The translations under genes and the position numbers were made by a program. Below, one piece after another: positions 1 through 9,504 of a DNA stretch of 20,160 bases. Within the stretch, counting starts at the first letter, position 1; every line of letters starts with the position of its first letter. The notes under the pieces were generated by a model that was not told where the DNA came from, did not search any database, and worked only from the letters and a program-made list of their open reading frames with translations. The stretch is from Cladosporium sp. IMV 00045 (Eukaryota > Ascomycota > Dothideomycetes > Cladosporiales > Cladosporiaceae): assembly GCA_001931905.2 (NCBI GenBank), contig MSJI02000141.1:2909-23068 (forward strand), written 5' to 3'.

Positions 1-653
1 CCCCCCCCCAAAGAAGAAATAAAATCAGAGAAGCAAACAACGACGATTTGTGTGGAAGAGTCGAGAAGGGGATTCAAATCCTTCCCCCTAATGATGCGTT
101 TGCGGAATCGCGATGGACGGTGTCAATGGCGTGCATGTCATGGTTTTTAAGAGTAAGGGCCTGGGTTGGGTCGAGGTCAGTACAGTACCTGGATAGTAGG
201 TAGTTGTGCCTCCAGCTTAAGCCATCGATACTAAACGTTTTCCGGTGGATAGAACGTTAAGACAAACATCATTACCTACTAGGAGATATCTCCACCGCCA
301 ATGATCGAGGGCAAGGTTCCGCAGGAGACCGATGAACGTTGTCGGACGCGCACACGTGAGGTTTTTTGACACCCGTTGCGGAAACGGCTGGGCGGATTGG
401 TGGAGGTTTCGGTAGGGGTCAGAAGAGAGGGAGAGGGAGGGAGAGGGTTGGGTGGGAGGCGGTGGTGACGGGCATTTTTCGTAAGAGGGAGCGCTGATCG
501 TGGGGTTTCTTTTTTGGCACTTTCTTTCTTGATCTCTTCGTCTGTTTGTTAAGAGATGGATCAGGGTAAGGTGGAAAAGGAAGTTTTGAGGACAGGGAAG
601 GCGATAACAGGTTCGGTCCTCGATTGCAGGGTTTCTTTTGCAGGGAATTCACA

Positions 654-718
654 AATGATAATCATCAACCATCATCAACCATCATCATCATGATCAACCA
701 TCATCATCATGATCAATG
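654..718. repeat. ATC-rich imperfect tandem repeat
   Basis: A run of ATCATCAACC-type units gives way to (ATC)n blocks separated by ATGATCA. Two ten-base ATCATCAACC copies are adjacent at 661-680. It is a simple-sequence repeat in noncoding DNA and is likely length-variable between strains. Confidence 0.8.
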
Positions 719-1421
719 ACATGCCAGTCAAAAGGTAGGAACACATCCGTGATCCGTGATCCGTTGATCGCCATGGAGAGCGTCCAGTCAACGACAAGCA
801 GGAAGTGATAGACACCGACAGGCGTTGGCGGGGGCGGAAGTCGGGTGTGGGAGAGTAGTGAACAAACGTGGCAGGGTTGACGAAAGCGTGGTGTGCTGTA
901 CAGAGTTGTACGCGTCGTTTTCTCTTTTCCGCTAACGAGATATACGCGTGATGTGCTTTGGGGGAGTGGGTGGATTTTTTTGTGAGGAAGGGATAGCGTT
1001 ATCGTGTAGGTGTAGCTGACGATTGGTGTCAAACGGTGGATATGCTTGATATAGAAGAATAATAGCCATTCACGGAACAGTTCTTGACGGTTGAAGGAGA
1101 AAACAGGTGAGGAAGATAAAAGATGCGAGACACGCAGACACACACCGACCCGCACGCACAAAAAGCACCGAAGAGAGGTGGAAAACGCAGGGACACGCCA
1201 GCGGGAAACGCGTGACGTTCTCAGGAACTTGTATGGGAGTTTCGGCGTAATAAACCGAACGAAGTGATAGTGCAGTCTCGCAATTGGGCAGTAGTATTGT
1301 GGTTCCCTCTCGGAACTTATCGACAGAGTGGCATAAAAACTCACTTATGCACCCATCGACCATTGGACCGACGTAAGGCAGAAAGTTAGTGGACTGACGA
1401 GGTTGCTGAAAGAGGAAGAAG

Positions 1422-1444
1422 GGAGGAGGAGGAGGAGGAGGAGG
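1422..1444. repeat. GGA trinucleotide microsatellite
   Basis: A near-perfect (GGA)n tract within the purine-rich stretch. The mirror strand is a polypyrimidine run. It has no coding context that I trust. Confidence 0.85.
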
Positions 1445-2206
1445 TGTGGACGGTTGACGACGACGAAGAGGACGCGACGCTTTGCTCTGGTTGGCCAAGA
1501 CCCACTACCCGTCCGCAGAAGAGCCTCCAGAATCCAGAGAGGGAGAGAAACGGTCGCGCTCTCTGAGACGCGCCGGGGATTGGTGCCTCGTATTTGGGCC
1601 GATTTGAATGTGTGGGGAAAGAACAGAAGAGAGGAAACGGTGACGCGACAAAGACCGAAAACGGTGATAGGATTTTTGTTATTGCCATTTTGCTGGCGCT
1701 GCCTGACTGGGCAAAGGGCATGGTAAGGTTAAGGACCGAGATTGATCGGTGGGGCTCCGGGGAATCATGGGTGATGCTGTTGTTGAAAGATTTTTGACAG
1801 GGAAAGCGGCAGGGTGGACAGAGGGTTAATCAAACCATGAGAAAAATCGATAGTTCATGACGGGGATGGGGAGCGGCAGGGTTCGGGGATCTTTTGGTAT
1901 AGGATAGCAGCAGATGGGCAGATGTGGCTAGTGGCCATTTGGCAGGCATACAGGCAAGAGGGTCGGGATCCTTGGCCTTCGAGGGCTCCTCTTCTCATCA
2001 AAAGAGCTGACCGGAGACTGGCAAGACCCGGCTGTGGGAGGGTCTGGATACTACGAATAATTTCGATTTTACTACAGACCTGCAGATACGCGTGACGGGA
2101 GGCGTGGTTGCCAAGGCTGATCTTGAAGCCAGGAAAGGTACAGAGTTACGTGGTTGGGTGGGATTCGTGAGATGAGTGCGTGGACTCGATGGTGAGATGG
2201 AGAGGC

Positions 2207-2224
2207 GAGAGAGAGAGAGAGAGA
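2207..2224. repeat. (GA)9 dinucleotide microsatellite
   Basis: Nine uninterrupted GA units. A TG/TA-rich tract (about 2260-2312) with repeated TGTGTA and ACACGTGTGTG elements follows shortly after it. Confidence 0.9.
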
Positions 2225-2607
2225 TACGGTGGGAGGATGTATCCCTCACACACGTATGCTCAGTGGTGTATGCATACACGTGTGTGTAGGCGTGTATGTG
2301 TGTAGACATGCTCGTCTGCTTGCAAAGGGGATGGCGTAAGAGGATTATGCGTGGTTGCGTAGTGGGAAAATTGCAAGAGGAGCGCCGCGGAGAGACAGTA
2401 GTAGGCGGTTGGTGGGAGCGCGAGACAGAGGGAGGGAGAGAGGAGAGGAGACGGAGAGAGACTATTGGAAGTGGGTATTGGTGAGGTGGAGGAGAGGAGA
2501 CAGGAAGAGGAGAGTCGTGGTGGATGATACATACATGCGACGGGTGGTGTATGAAGATGAATACGAACAACACTCGTAAGACGGTGTATGATGAATGATC
2601 AGACTCG

Positions 2608-2671
2608 CCAGGCAAAACAGACAGCAGGCAAACAGACAGCAGGCAGGCAGACAGACAGACAGAACAGACAC
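2608..2671. repeat. CAGA/CAGG tandem repeat with a duplicated 15-base unit
   Basis: Two exact adjacent copies of AACAGACAGCAGGCA occupy 2616-2630 and 2631-2645. They are followed by a (CAGA)n run. The tract lies at the point where the purine/pyrimidine strand bias reverses. A related CAGG/CAGA tract occurs at 13241-13268. Confidence 0.85.
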
Positions 2672-2988
2672 AAGGCTGGAGCAGAAGTCAGCAAAAGGAA
2701 CTAAACCCTTTCGGATGACTAGCGCCGCGTAAGTGCGCTGTACACGCAATCGCGACACGCAGGCCGCCCGGCGCTCCATCACATCAGCGCCAGCAGCCTT
2801 CAAGTCGCCAACGCCCTCCCCGTCTCCCTCCCTCACAGCCCAGCAGCAGTAGCCCAGCCCGCCCGCCGCCTCTCCCTCTCTGCTCGTCTGCCTGTCTGAG
2901 CGTGGTTCATCAATCAGAGGAGTCTACTACTAACCACCACCCATACACTTCACAACGACTCTCTCTTCTTGTCTATACCACTGACATT

Positions 2989-3013
2989 CACCACCACCAC
3001 CACCACCACCACC
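2989..3013. repeat. (CAC)8 microsatellite in the presumed PNG1 leader
   Basis: Eight CAC units about 300 bases before the PNG1 start codon, in C/T/A-rich sequence typical of fungal 5' leaders. In one frame it would encode poly-His, but no credible protein surrounds it. Confidence 0.85.
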
Positions 3014-3311
3014 CACCTCCTCACGCCTGCATTCACCCGCCTTCTCGACAAGCGGGCGCATTCTCAGGGTCGATCCACCGAGGCTGAGCGATCGGCAACA
3101 GCAGCAAAGGGCTGTGCAGCAGCGAACACATCAGCGAGCGAGCCAGCGAGCCATTCAATCCTCTTTCACATCCCTCGTCAGCGGGCGCACCACTCGACAT
3201 CACACTCCCTCGACTCCCATCTCTTCTCCCATTGACGACCGACTCTCCCGCCACACGCGCACCGGCGCCCATTCACCACCGAAACACTCCCAGACATACA
3301 CGCATCGAAAT

Positions 3312-4770
3312 ATGGACAACAGGAGCGGCATGCCCAGGCGCAGGCCTGTGCCTTCACAACAGCAGCAACAGCAACAGCTCTCACCAACATGGGCCAGCGA
3401 CCTCACCGCCCAGTTCAGACGGACCCTCTCCACAAAGCGCATGAATGAGCTCAGCAGACGCCCCGGCTCACAGCACCGCGCTCCCTCAACCCTTCCAACA
3501 GACTTCTTCGTGGACCGCTCACCGGCACCTCAATCGACTCCCCAATATGGCTTCGACCCAAGAACACAGGCTCCTCCAGCGCCACCTTCAAGGCAAGCGC
3601 CGCCTGTCCCTGGCCAGATGCCAATGACGCCTCCGCCAAGCTACAACGCAAGCCTCAAGAACATCCCAATCGTTCCCACCGCGCCCACCGACAGCAGATC
3701 TCTTCGTTTCCGCAGCATGCTCATGTCTCTTTCCAACACACCCTGCAAGTGGGAGAACCCTGGACTCTTGGACGAAGCGCTTGGCGTGATTCCTCTGCAA
3801 CGCATCTACGACGCCGCTCAGGAAGAAAACGACCTGTTCGAGGCTGAAGCCGCCTCTCTTGGAAAGAAACCCGCGTGGGGTTACCAGGACTGCGTCATCC
3901 GCGCTCTCTTGAAATGGTTCAGGCGAGAGTTTTTCACATGGGTCAACAACCCCAAATGCACCGCTTGCCACGCTCCCACCGTCGCAAAGGGCATGGCTGC
4001 ACCTCTCTCTGACGAATCAGCCCGTGGTGCCAGCAGAGTCGAACTTTACCAATGCAGCAACCAATACTGCCAGTCATATGAGCGCTTCCCCAGATACAAC
4101 GACGCCTTTGTTTTGCTTCAGACCAGACGCGGCCGTGTCGGAGAGTGGGCCAACTGCTTCACCATGCTTTGTCGCGCGATTGGCAGCAGAGTGAGATGGG
4201 TCTGGAACGCCGAGGACCACGTCTGGACAGAGGTCTACAGTGTCCACCGCAAGCGTTGGGTACACGTCGACTGCTGCGAAGAGGCGTGGGATGCACCTCT
4301 GCTCTACACTCAAGGTATGTTTTCTGAAATTGCCAGCCTCGTCTTCACTTTCTAACATCTCTCCAGGCTGGCGCAAAAAGCTTAGCTACTGCATCGCTTT
4401 CTCCGCCGACGGCTGCGCAGACGTCACTCGCCGCTACGTTCGCGACTCAAGCTGGGCCGTCAAACGCACCAAATGCCCCGAAGGCGACCTCATCCACATG
4501 CTCCGCGAAATCAAAGCCATGCGCCGCAAGGACATGGACAAGAAGGAAAAATTCCGTCTCATGACCGAAGACACTCGCGAGGACGAAGAGTTCCGCCGCA
4601 ACGTCATCGAAAGCCTTGCATTGACCATCAGCAAAATCCTCCCCGGCGGCGACGCCGCCACCAAAGGACGTTCAGATCCAGACGCGCAAAAAGCCGCCGA
4701 AGCCGCGCAAGAAGCAGCACTCCTCCGCGCGCGCGGAACCCGCGGTGCTCCCAATCAGAGGCAGCAGTAA
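3312..4770 (+). CDS. PNG1: Peptide:N-glycanase-like protein PNG1, catalytic Cys replaced
   Basis: Two exons, 3312-4314 and 4367-4770, are joined across a 52-base GTATGT...CAG intron and give 468 residues. Residues 1-125 are low-complexity, with seven Gln at 16-22 and much Pro. A transglutaminase-like PNGase core follows. It has zinc-ligand cysteines at 216, 219, 248 and 253, His303 in DHVWTEVYS and Asp320 in WVHVDCCEE. The 27- and 17-residue spacings match the catalytic triad of the yeast and animal enzymes. The position of the catalytic cysteine (family motif GRCGEW) is Val276 (GTC) here, so deglycosylation of misfolded glycoproteins is unlikely. Filamentous ascomycete PNG1 proteins, studied in Neurospora, are known to be acatalytic yet needed for normal polar growth. 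The ATG at 3312 has A at -3. The frame stays open 66 codons upstream to an ATG at 3114, but that stretch looks like leader. The C-terminal tail is Ala/Glu/Arg-rich. Confidence 0.93.
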
Positions 4771-5667
4771 TCTCGAATGCCCCATCACGACCGTCTGTTT
4801 TTGTCTTCCCTCGCGTATTCTGGCATGGCGTTTTCCTACGGACAACCCCTTGACTGTTTTTCTGGTTTTGCTTTTGCGCGAATCCTTTGAGGGGTCACTA
4901 TCCAACACATCTCTTGAAGCGATCTAGCACTGGCGTCAAATGTTTCTGGATATCCTGGGTTTCTGGCTCTTCTACTTCTACTTCTTCTTCGACCACATTA
5001 CTTTCTTCTTCTATTATTCACATCTTTTTTCTTCGGAGATACAGAGAACTCCAAGAAGAACATTATACCACCTTTTTGCTTTTTCCGGATCTCTTCAAGG
5101 ACTGGAAGGCCTTTTCTTACTTTTCCTTTTTCTTTCTTGCCTTTGCTTGCCTTGCGCCATACTTCTCTCTTATTGTCTTTTCCTCTCCAATGTTTAGTAC
5201 CATCGCTCCAGGGACGGAATACCCTTGGGAACATCTCTTTTGTCTCTTTTCCTTGTTATCTATGATCAACCCCAGGCGGATGGACGAGGGCAAGGACGCT
5301 CCCACTTCTGATGGCATTTCTGCAAGTGAAAAGGGGAATGGGTTTTTGTTTTGGGTCAGCTTTACATGGTCCTCAGATGAATACACCAACGAAATGGCAG
5401 GACTGCTCACTCACTCTTCGCTCATAAAAGAAAGAGAGAGCAGGGACATCTACATTGGACGCCTTCGTGTTGCTACTACCGCTTGCGGGTTCGTTATCTG
5501 AAAGAATCGTTATGACTTGAAGAAGAACCAAGAAAGATGGATTTTTAATTGCGTTTCATGTCACACTTTTTCCTTTGGCTCTTTTTCTCGTACCGAATCT
5601 TATGTACTTACCTTTTGGAAGTCTGTTCTAGATTACAGAACAAGAAGAGAAATTACAAAAAAACATT

Positions 5668-5673
5668 AATAAA
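5668..5673 (+). terminator. AATAAA hexamer, possible polyadenylation signal
   Basis: A canonical AATAAA within an A-rich patch about 900 bases after the PNG1 stop codon. Fungal polyadenylation signals are degenerate and the distance is long, so assigning it to PNG1 is tentative. Confidence 0.25.
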
Positions 5674-6016
5674 CACTTGTCTTGCACTACGTTTTCTCTC
5701 TCGTCTTGTCGCATCCCATCGACCTCACTCAAACCCGCACTCGTCGTCGAATCATAGATTGGTCCCACCCATTCCGAGTACTTCCATGCGAAGAGTGGAA
5801 GCTCCACCGACATCTCGTGAATAATACACATAACTGATATACACGATAAATCACATGTACCGAGGGCCATACTTGTTCTCACAAGGATAATGGAATCGCG
5901 CAATAGCGGTGTGAAGTAAAATGCCCTGTCTGTCTGTAGGTATGGAGAGACTTGTTTTTGCTGGTTGGGTTTTGACTGGGGTTGTCGGTGTTTCTATTTT
6001 TACCACTCTACACCTT

Positions 6017-6026
6017 TAGGTACCTA
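6017..6026. promoter_or_regulatory. Perfect 10-base palindrome TAGGTACCTA
   Basis: A perfect inverted repeat in noncoding DNA. A near copy (TTAGGTACCTTA core) lies 86 bases downstream at 6102-6113, and a CCTAGGTACT variant is near 6581. Repeated palindromes of this type could be protein-binding sites, but no factor can be named from the sequence. Confidence 0.35.
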
Positions 6027-7343
6027 CAGTACCGCTCTGCTCTCGCGACCTCGGGCAAGATCGCTAAATGACACCGAATATGGTCTTCTCATCTGCACAC
6101 CTTAGGTACCTTATCATCAATTCCTAGTCTCGCCCAACCGGCTCACCAGACCACATGAGCAAAAGACCATCCGAATCCCTCGCTTCCCTCACTTTTCAAG
6201 AAAGGGTGATCTAACAATCTTTCGGCCCCGCATCTTGCGTCGTGGCCTGCGCCCGTTCGAGGCTTGAGGTTCGTCAGACGGGGGGAGAAGAGGAGGCTTG
6301 GCGGCCGTGGTGGCTGCGTTGGTGTAACCCTGTGGCTTTTCGCGAGGGATTCGTAGGGGAACTTGCCTCGAGTACTCTCTGCAGGGGAAGGAAGGTCATA
6401 CACTCTTATGACTTGTCAATACTACTGAGGCATCGACTTGTGCTTGTGCTATTGTGTATGAAGTTCGCTTCATGTGACGGAAGAGGTGTCGACTTCATGA
6501 GAAGAAGTGATGGCTTCTCTCTCTTGTTCTTGCTTGTCGAACCTTGGTGAGAAGTAATGGGTACGCTGTGGCCTGCCCGCCTAGGTACTCTGTATGTGGC
6601 GGCGGCATGTATGTAGGTATGTTGATCTGGCTTGCCATGCCGCGTATGCAGTTGTTTGCTTTTTCCTCCCTCCTTGCCTTGGCGTCCAGACCACGTCGTC
6701 GCCGTATGCCAACAAGCAAAAGAGCGGATGGTCTCTCCCAGACAAGAACTGAGGACGAGCGACTGACCCCGACTACCGGGATCGCCAGTGCTATATACTG
6801 CTGCCTGCCTGACCTGAAGACCGTCTCGGAATTCGGGTCGGAAGTGGAGTCGAAAGGTCAAGTGGTCCTCGATTCTTCACCGATATACTGTATATATGAA
6901 GAAGTACGCAACGCACGCACGTATGCCTGCCGCGTGCATCGTTTCAAGAGAGAACACGCGCATTGATGTGGACTGGTAGAATTGGGTTGGTGTTTTCTCG
7001 TGAGGGTGAGGCTGGCCGTCGTCATGAAGGCATTCTTGCAAGTTCTAATTTTGGTGTAGCGGGCGTTTTGCAGGGCTGTGTTCGTGTGCCTGTGCATCAC
7101 TCTGGGACGGCCTTGCGGCGTGGGTTTCGCCCGCGGTAGGGCTGTGACGAGTTGGGCTGTTGCCTGGGGATCTTGAGAGATTGGAGATTATCACACATAA
7201 TAGATGTCTGGAGATTGTTGAAACCGGGTCAGTTGTCGGGTATCAACAAGAACGTGCTGCGTTCTCTCCGACTGTCGCTTCCTTACATGAAGGATTTGCA
7301 CTGTTCAGCTGTTCGATGAAGAACACGAGATACTACTATTTGG

Positions 7344-7359
7344 ATGTACCGCGGTACAT
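7344..7359. promoter_or_regulatory. Perfect 16-base palindrome upstream of the SUR7-like gene
   Basis: ATGTACCGCGGTACAT reads identically on both strands and is centred on CCGCGG, about 510 bases before the start codon of the next + strand gene. A symmetric site of this type could bind a dimeric regulator. Fungal zinc-cluster factors recognise paired CGG triplets, but the assignment is inference. Confidence 0.35.
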
Positions 7360-7869
7360 GTCATCGCTGAATGTGTACGCATTCGCCGACGGCCGCAGCA
7401 GCCGCGAACCGCAGCGAAAGGCACGTAAGCAGTTGAGTATAGCTGTTAGTAGCGTGTGTATAAGCCACGAGTATTAGTACTACTGAGCAAGAAGTGAGAA
7501 ATAGACTACACTAGCAAGTAGTAGTATCAGCATGTCATGTCTCCAGAGTGAGGCGCGTCGTTGAACTTGGCACAGCTAGCAGAGCTACTTGCGCGAGGCT
7601 GTGCTTTGCCTCTGCGTCGTCGCCGTGTGAAACAACCCGCGATCGGCAGGGTTGATATATCTCTGACCCTGCCTCTCTCCTTTCTGCTGCCCACTTCTTG
7701 TACCATTGTACTCTTTGCGTCCTCAGCATTGCATTGGGATTATCATTGTCTCTACTTCCTTGCTTATCTTCCAGTCCAGCCATAACCGCATCTACCACTA
7801 CACCACATCACCGCATCGAGCGCAAATAAACAAACACCACCTCACATACCCACCCACACCGCCGCAATC

Positions 7870-9050
7870 ATGGGTAAAGGCGGTCGCATCGCGTGTATCT
7901 TCACGCCCATGGCCCTCACCATAGCCTCCCTCATCGCCATCGCCTGCCTCGAAGTCTCCGGCTGGAATGCCGATTCCTCACTCAACTCGAACTACCTCAT
8001 GTCTGTCGACTTCAGCAACTTCTCCACCGCTGATGCGGGAGCCATCGGCGACCATACCGAGCTGACGGCCGCTCTCACTCTCGCGCACAACAACGGCCAG
8101 CTCAAGGAGTCGTACCAGGTCTACCTCTGGAACTACTGCACCGCCAACAAGACGGCTGGCGACATCGATTGGTGCAGCGAGAGGCAGTCGAGCTTCGTCT
8201 TCGATCCGGTCGAGGAGTTCGCTCTCAATTCCACCACTGCGGAGGCGCCGACGGGCACGAGCGATGCGGACAACGCGATCGCGAGCAAGATCAACGAGGT
8301 CAAGGGAAACGCGAAGGAGTTTGAGGATAAGGTTCTGGGCGACACGGCTTCCACTGCGCTCTCCACTTACAGGAAGGTGGCCAAGTGGAACTTCATCGCG
8401 TACCAGGTCTCGTTTTGGACGACTTTGATCACCATCGTTGTCGGCTTGTTGGCGATTTGCAGTCGCTGGGGCAGTCTTTGTACTTGGATCATGGCGGTGG
8501 TGAGTCTCCTTCTCATTTCTAACAACATCTCTTGAAGACCAGCTGAACTAATATCAATCACTAGATCTCCACCCTCTTCACCTTCCTCGCCGCCCTCACC
8601 ACCACAATCCTCTTCTCCACCCTCTCCGGCGCCCTGCACACCCTCCTCGACCCTTACAACATCAGCGTAAAAGTCGGCACGCGCGCCCTCGCCATCGCCT
8701 GGATCTCCACCGCCCTCTCCATCGTCGCCACGCTCTTCTGGCTCTTCAGCATCTGCTGCTGCTCCGGCCGCAGCAACCCGCACCACAAATCCAACAAAAA
8801 CGGCCTGTGGAACGCCGAGCCCAAGGGCGGCGATCGTAATGGGGGCAGGCGCTCCGTCATGAGCTTGGGCAAGTCCGGCACTGCTTACGAGCGTGTTGAG
8901 AGCCCTTACATGGGAGGGAGTGATAGAGTCCCGCTTAGGGATTACCCTCAGCAGCCGACGCAGTATGAGCCTCCCCAGCCTTACGGTGGCGCTTATGGGC
9001 AGCATGCTGCTTATGAGCCGTATAGGCAGCAGCAGCAGGCAAGGTGGTAG
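7870..9050 (+). CDS. SUR7/PalI-family four-pass membrane protein
   Basis: Two exons, 7870-8499 and 8565-9050, are joined across a 65-base GTGAGT...CTAG intron in phase 0 and give 371 residues. Hydrophobic segments lie at about 8-28, 175-197, 204-230 and 249-276. A roughly 145-residue extracellular loop sits between the first two and carries NxS/T sites and WNYC (87-90) plus Cys102. This is the claudin-like W...C...C arrangement of the SUR7/PalI family. The cytosolic tail is Pro/Gln/Tyr/Gly-rich and ends QQQQARW. SUR7 relatives organise eisosome domains of the plasma membrane and influence wall integrity, while PalI/Rim9 relatives act in ambient-pH sensing. The sequence does not decide between these roles. 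The start ATG has A at -3 and lies just after a pyrimidine-rich leader. Reading through the intron would end at a TGA at 8533, so splicing is needed. The gene converges on the kinase-like gene, leaving 454 bases between the stops. Confidence 0.85.
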
Positions 9051-9504
9051 AGGCGTCGTCGAGAGCAAGGAGGGACAATGCATGTCTCTCTTTTCTATCG
9101 ATTCGAAAGCATAGCGACGGCGTTTTTGGGGATCTTAAGAGGGCGAAAGCAGAGTCGAAGGTGAAGATGCTCTTTGCTCTTCTCCCTTTTGCCTTGCTTC
9201 TTGCTTTCTGGCTTGAGTTTTTTCTTCCTCCTTCCTTTTCTCACCATATATGCCTGCCTTCTGGGCGTGAAACGAGCGATGATACCAATGATGCCAGTTC
9301 TTCCTCTTGCTTCATCTCATATATTCATCTATCTATCTATACATCAAATGAAAATCAATTCACATCATATCAGGTCGTGTACGTACATCTCCCTCGATCA
9401 AGGTTTCCTTCAAAAAACCAGGTGAGTGCCTTCACTGACTCAACGCCTCCCCATCCATCGAGAAATAACAACGGACGCTCACAACGACATCAAAACCGGT
9501 CAGA
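9051..9504. other. Convergent intergenic spacer
   Basis: Presumed 3' untranslated regions of the two facing genes. It contains T/C-rich runs around 9175-9250 and a short TATC tetranucleotide repeat at about 9326-9342. I see no gene in it. Confidence 0.6.

Larger units (their letters stand above)
1..3311. other. Long gene-free region; probable divergent promoter and leaders
   Basis: No reading frame on either strand here looks like a real protein: all are low-complexity translations (Ser/Pro/Arg/Leu or His runs) without domains. The + strand is dominated by G and A from about 400 to 2520, then becomes C/T-rich from about 2750 up to the PNG1 start. Filamentous fungi often carry pyrimidine-rich tracts in promoters and 5' leaders on the coding strand, so I infer that the right part is the PNG1 promoter and leader. 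By the same logic the left part may be the promoter or leader of a - strand gene starting beyond position 1. Several microsatellites lie here and are listed separately. Confidence 0.6.
4771..7869. other. 3.1 kb gene-poor intergenic region
   Basis: I find no reading frame with recognisable domains. Positions 4800-5700 are T/C-rich on the + strand and look like a long PNG1 3' untranslated region or spacer. An AATAAA lies at 5668-5673. Positions 6000-6120 carry two TAGGTACC-type palindromic elements. A 16-base perfect palindrome is at 7344-7359. From about 7660 to 7869 the + strand becomes C/T/A-rich, as expected for the leader of the downstream membrane-protein gene. A noncoding RNA or a small multi-exon gene cannot be excluded from sequence alone. 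Confidence 0.55.

Noticed and set aside
694..1344. A 216-codon open frame on the - strand, plus similar frames at 1998-2615 and 2462-2836
   Set aside because: The translations are Ser/Pro/Leu/His low-complexity text produced by the purine/pyrimidine bias, with no domain or conserved pattern.
2969..3235. Poly-His or His/Pro-rich small protein over the CAC repeat
   Set aside because: The histidines come only from the (CAC)8 microsatellite in the PNG1 leader; the rest of the frame has no protein-like pattern.
4887..5501. A 204-codon open frame on the + strand after PNG1
   Set aside because: Phe/Leu/Ser-rich translation of T/C-rich 3' sequence. Hydrophobic runs come from base composition, and no family is recognisable.
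8367..9083. A 238-codon - strand frame overlapping the SUR7-like gene
   Set aside because: It is antisense to a well-supported spliced gene, and its acidic Gly/Glu-rich middle mirrors the Ser/Pro/Leu codons of the sense strand.
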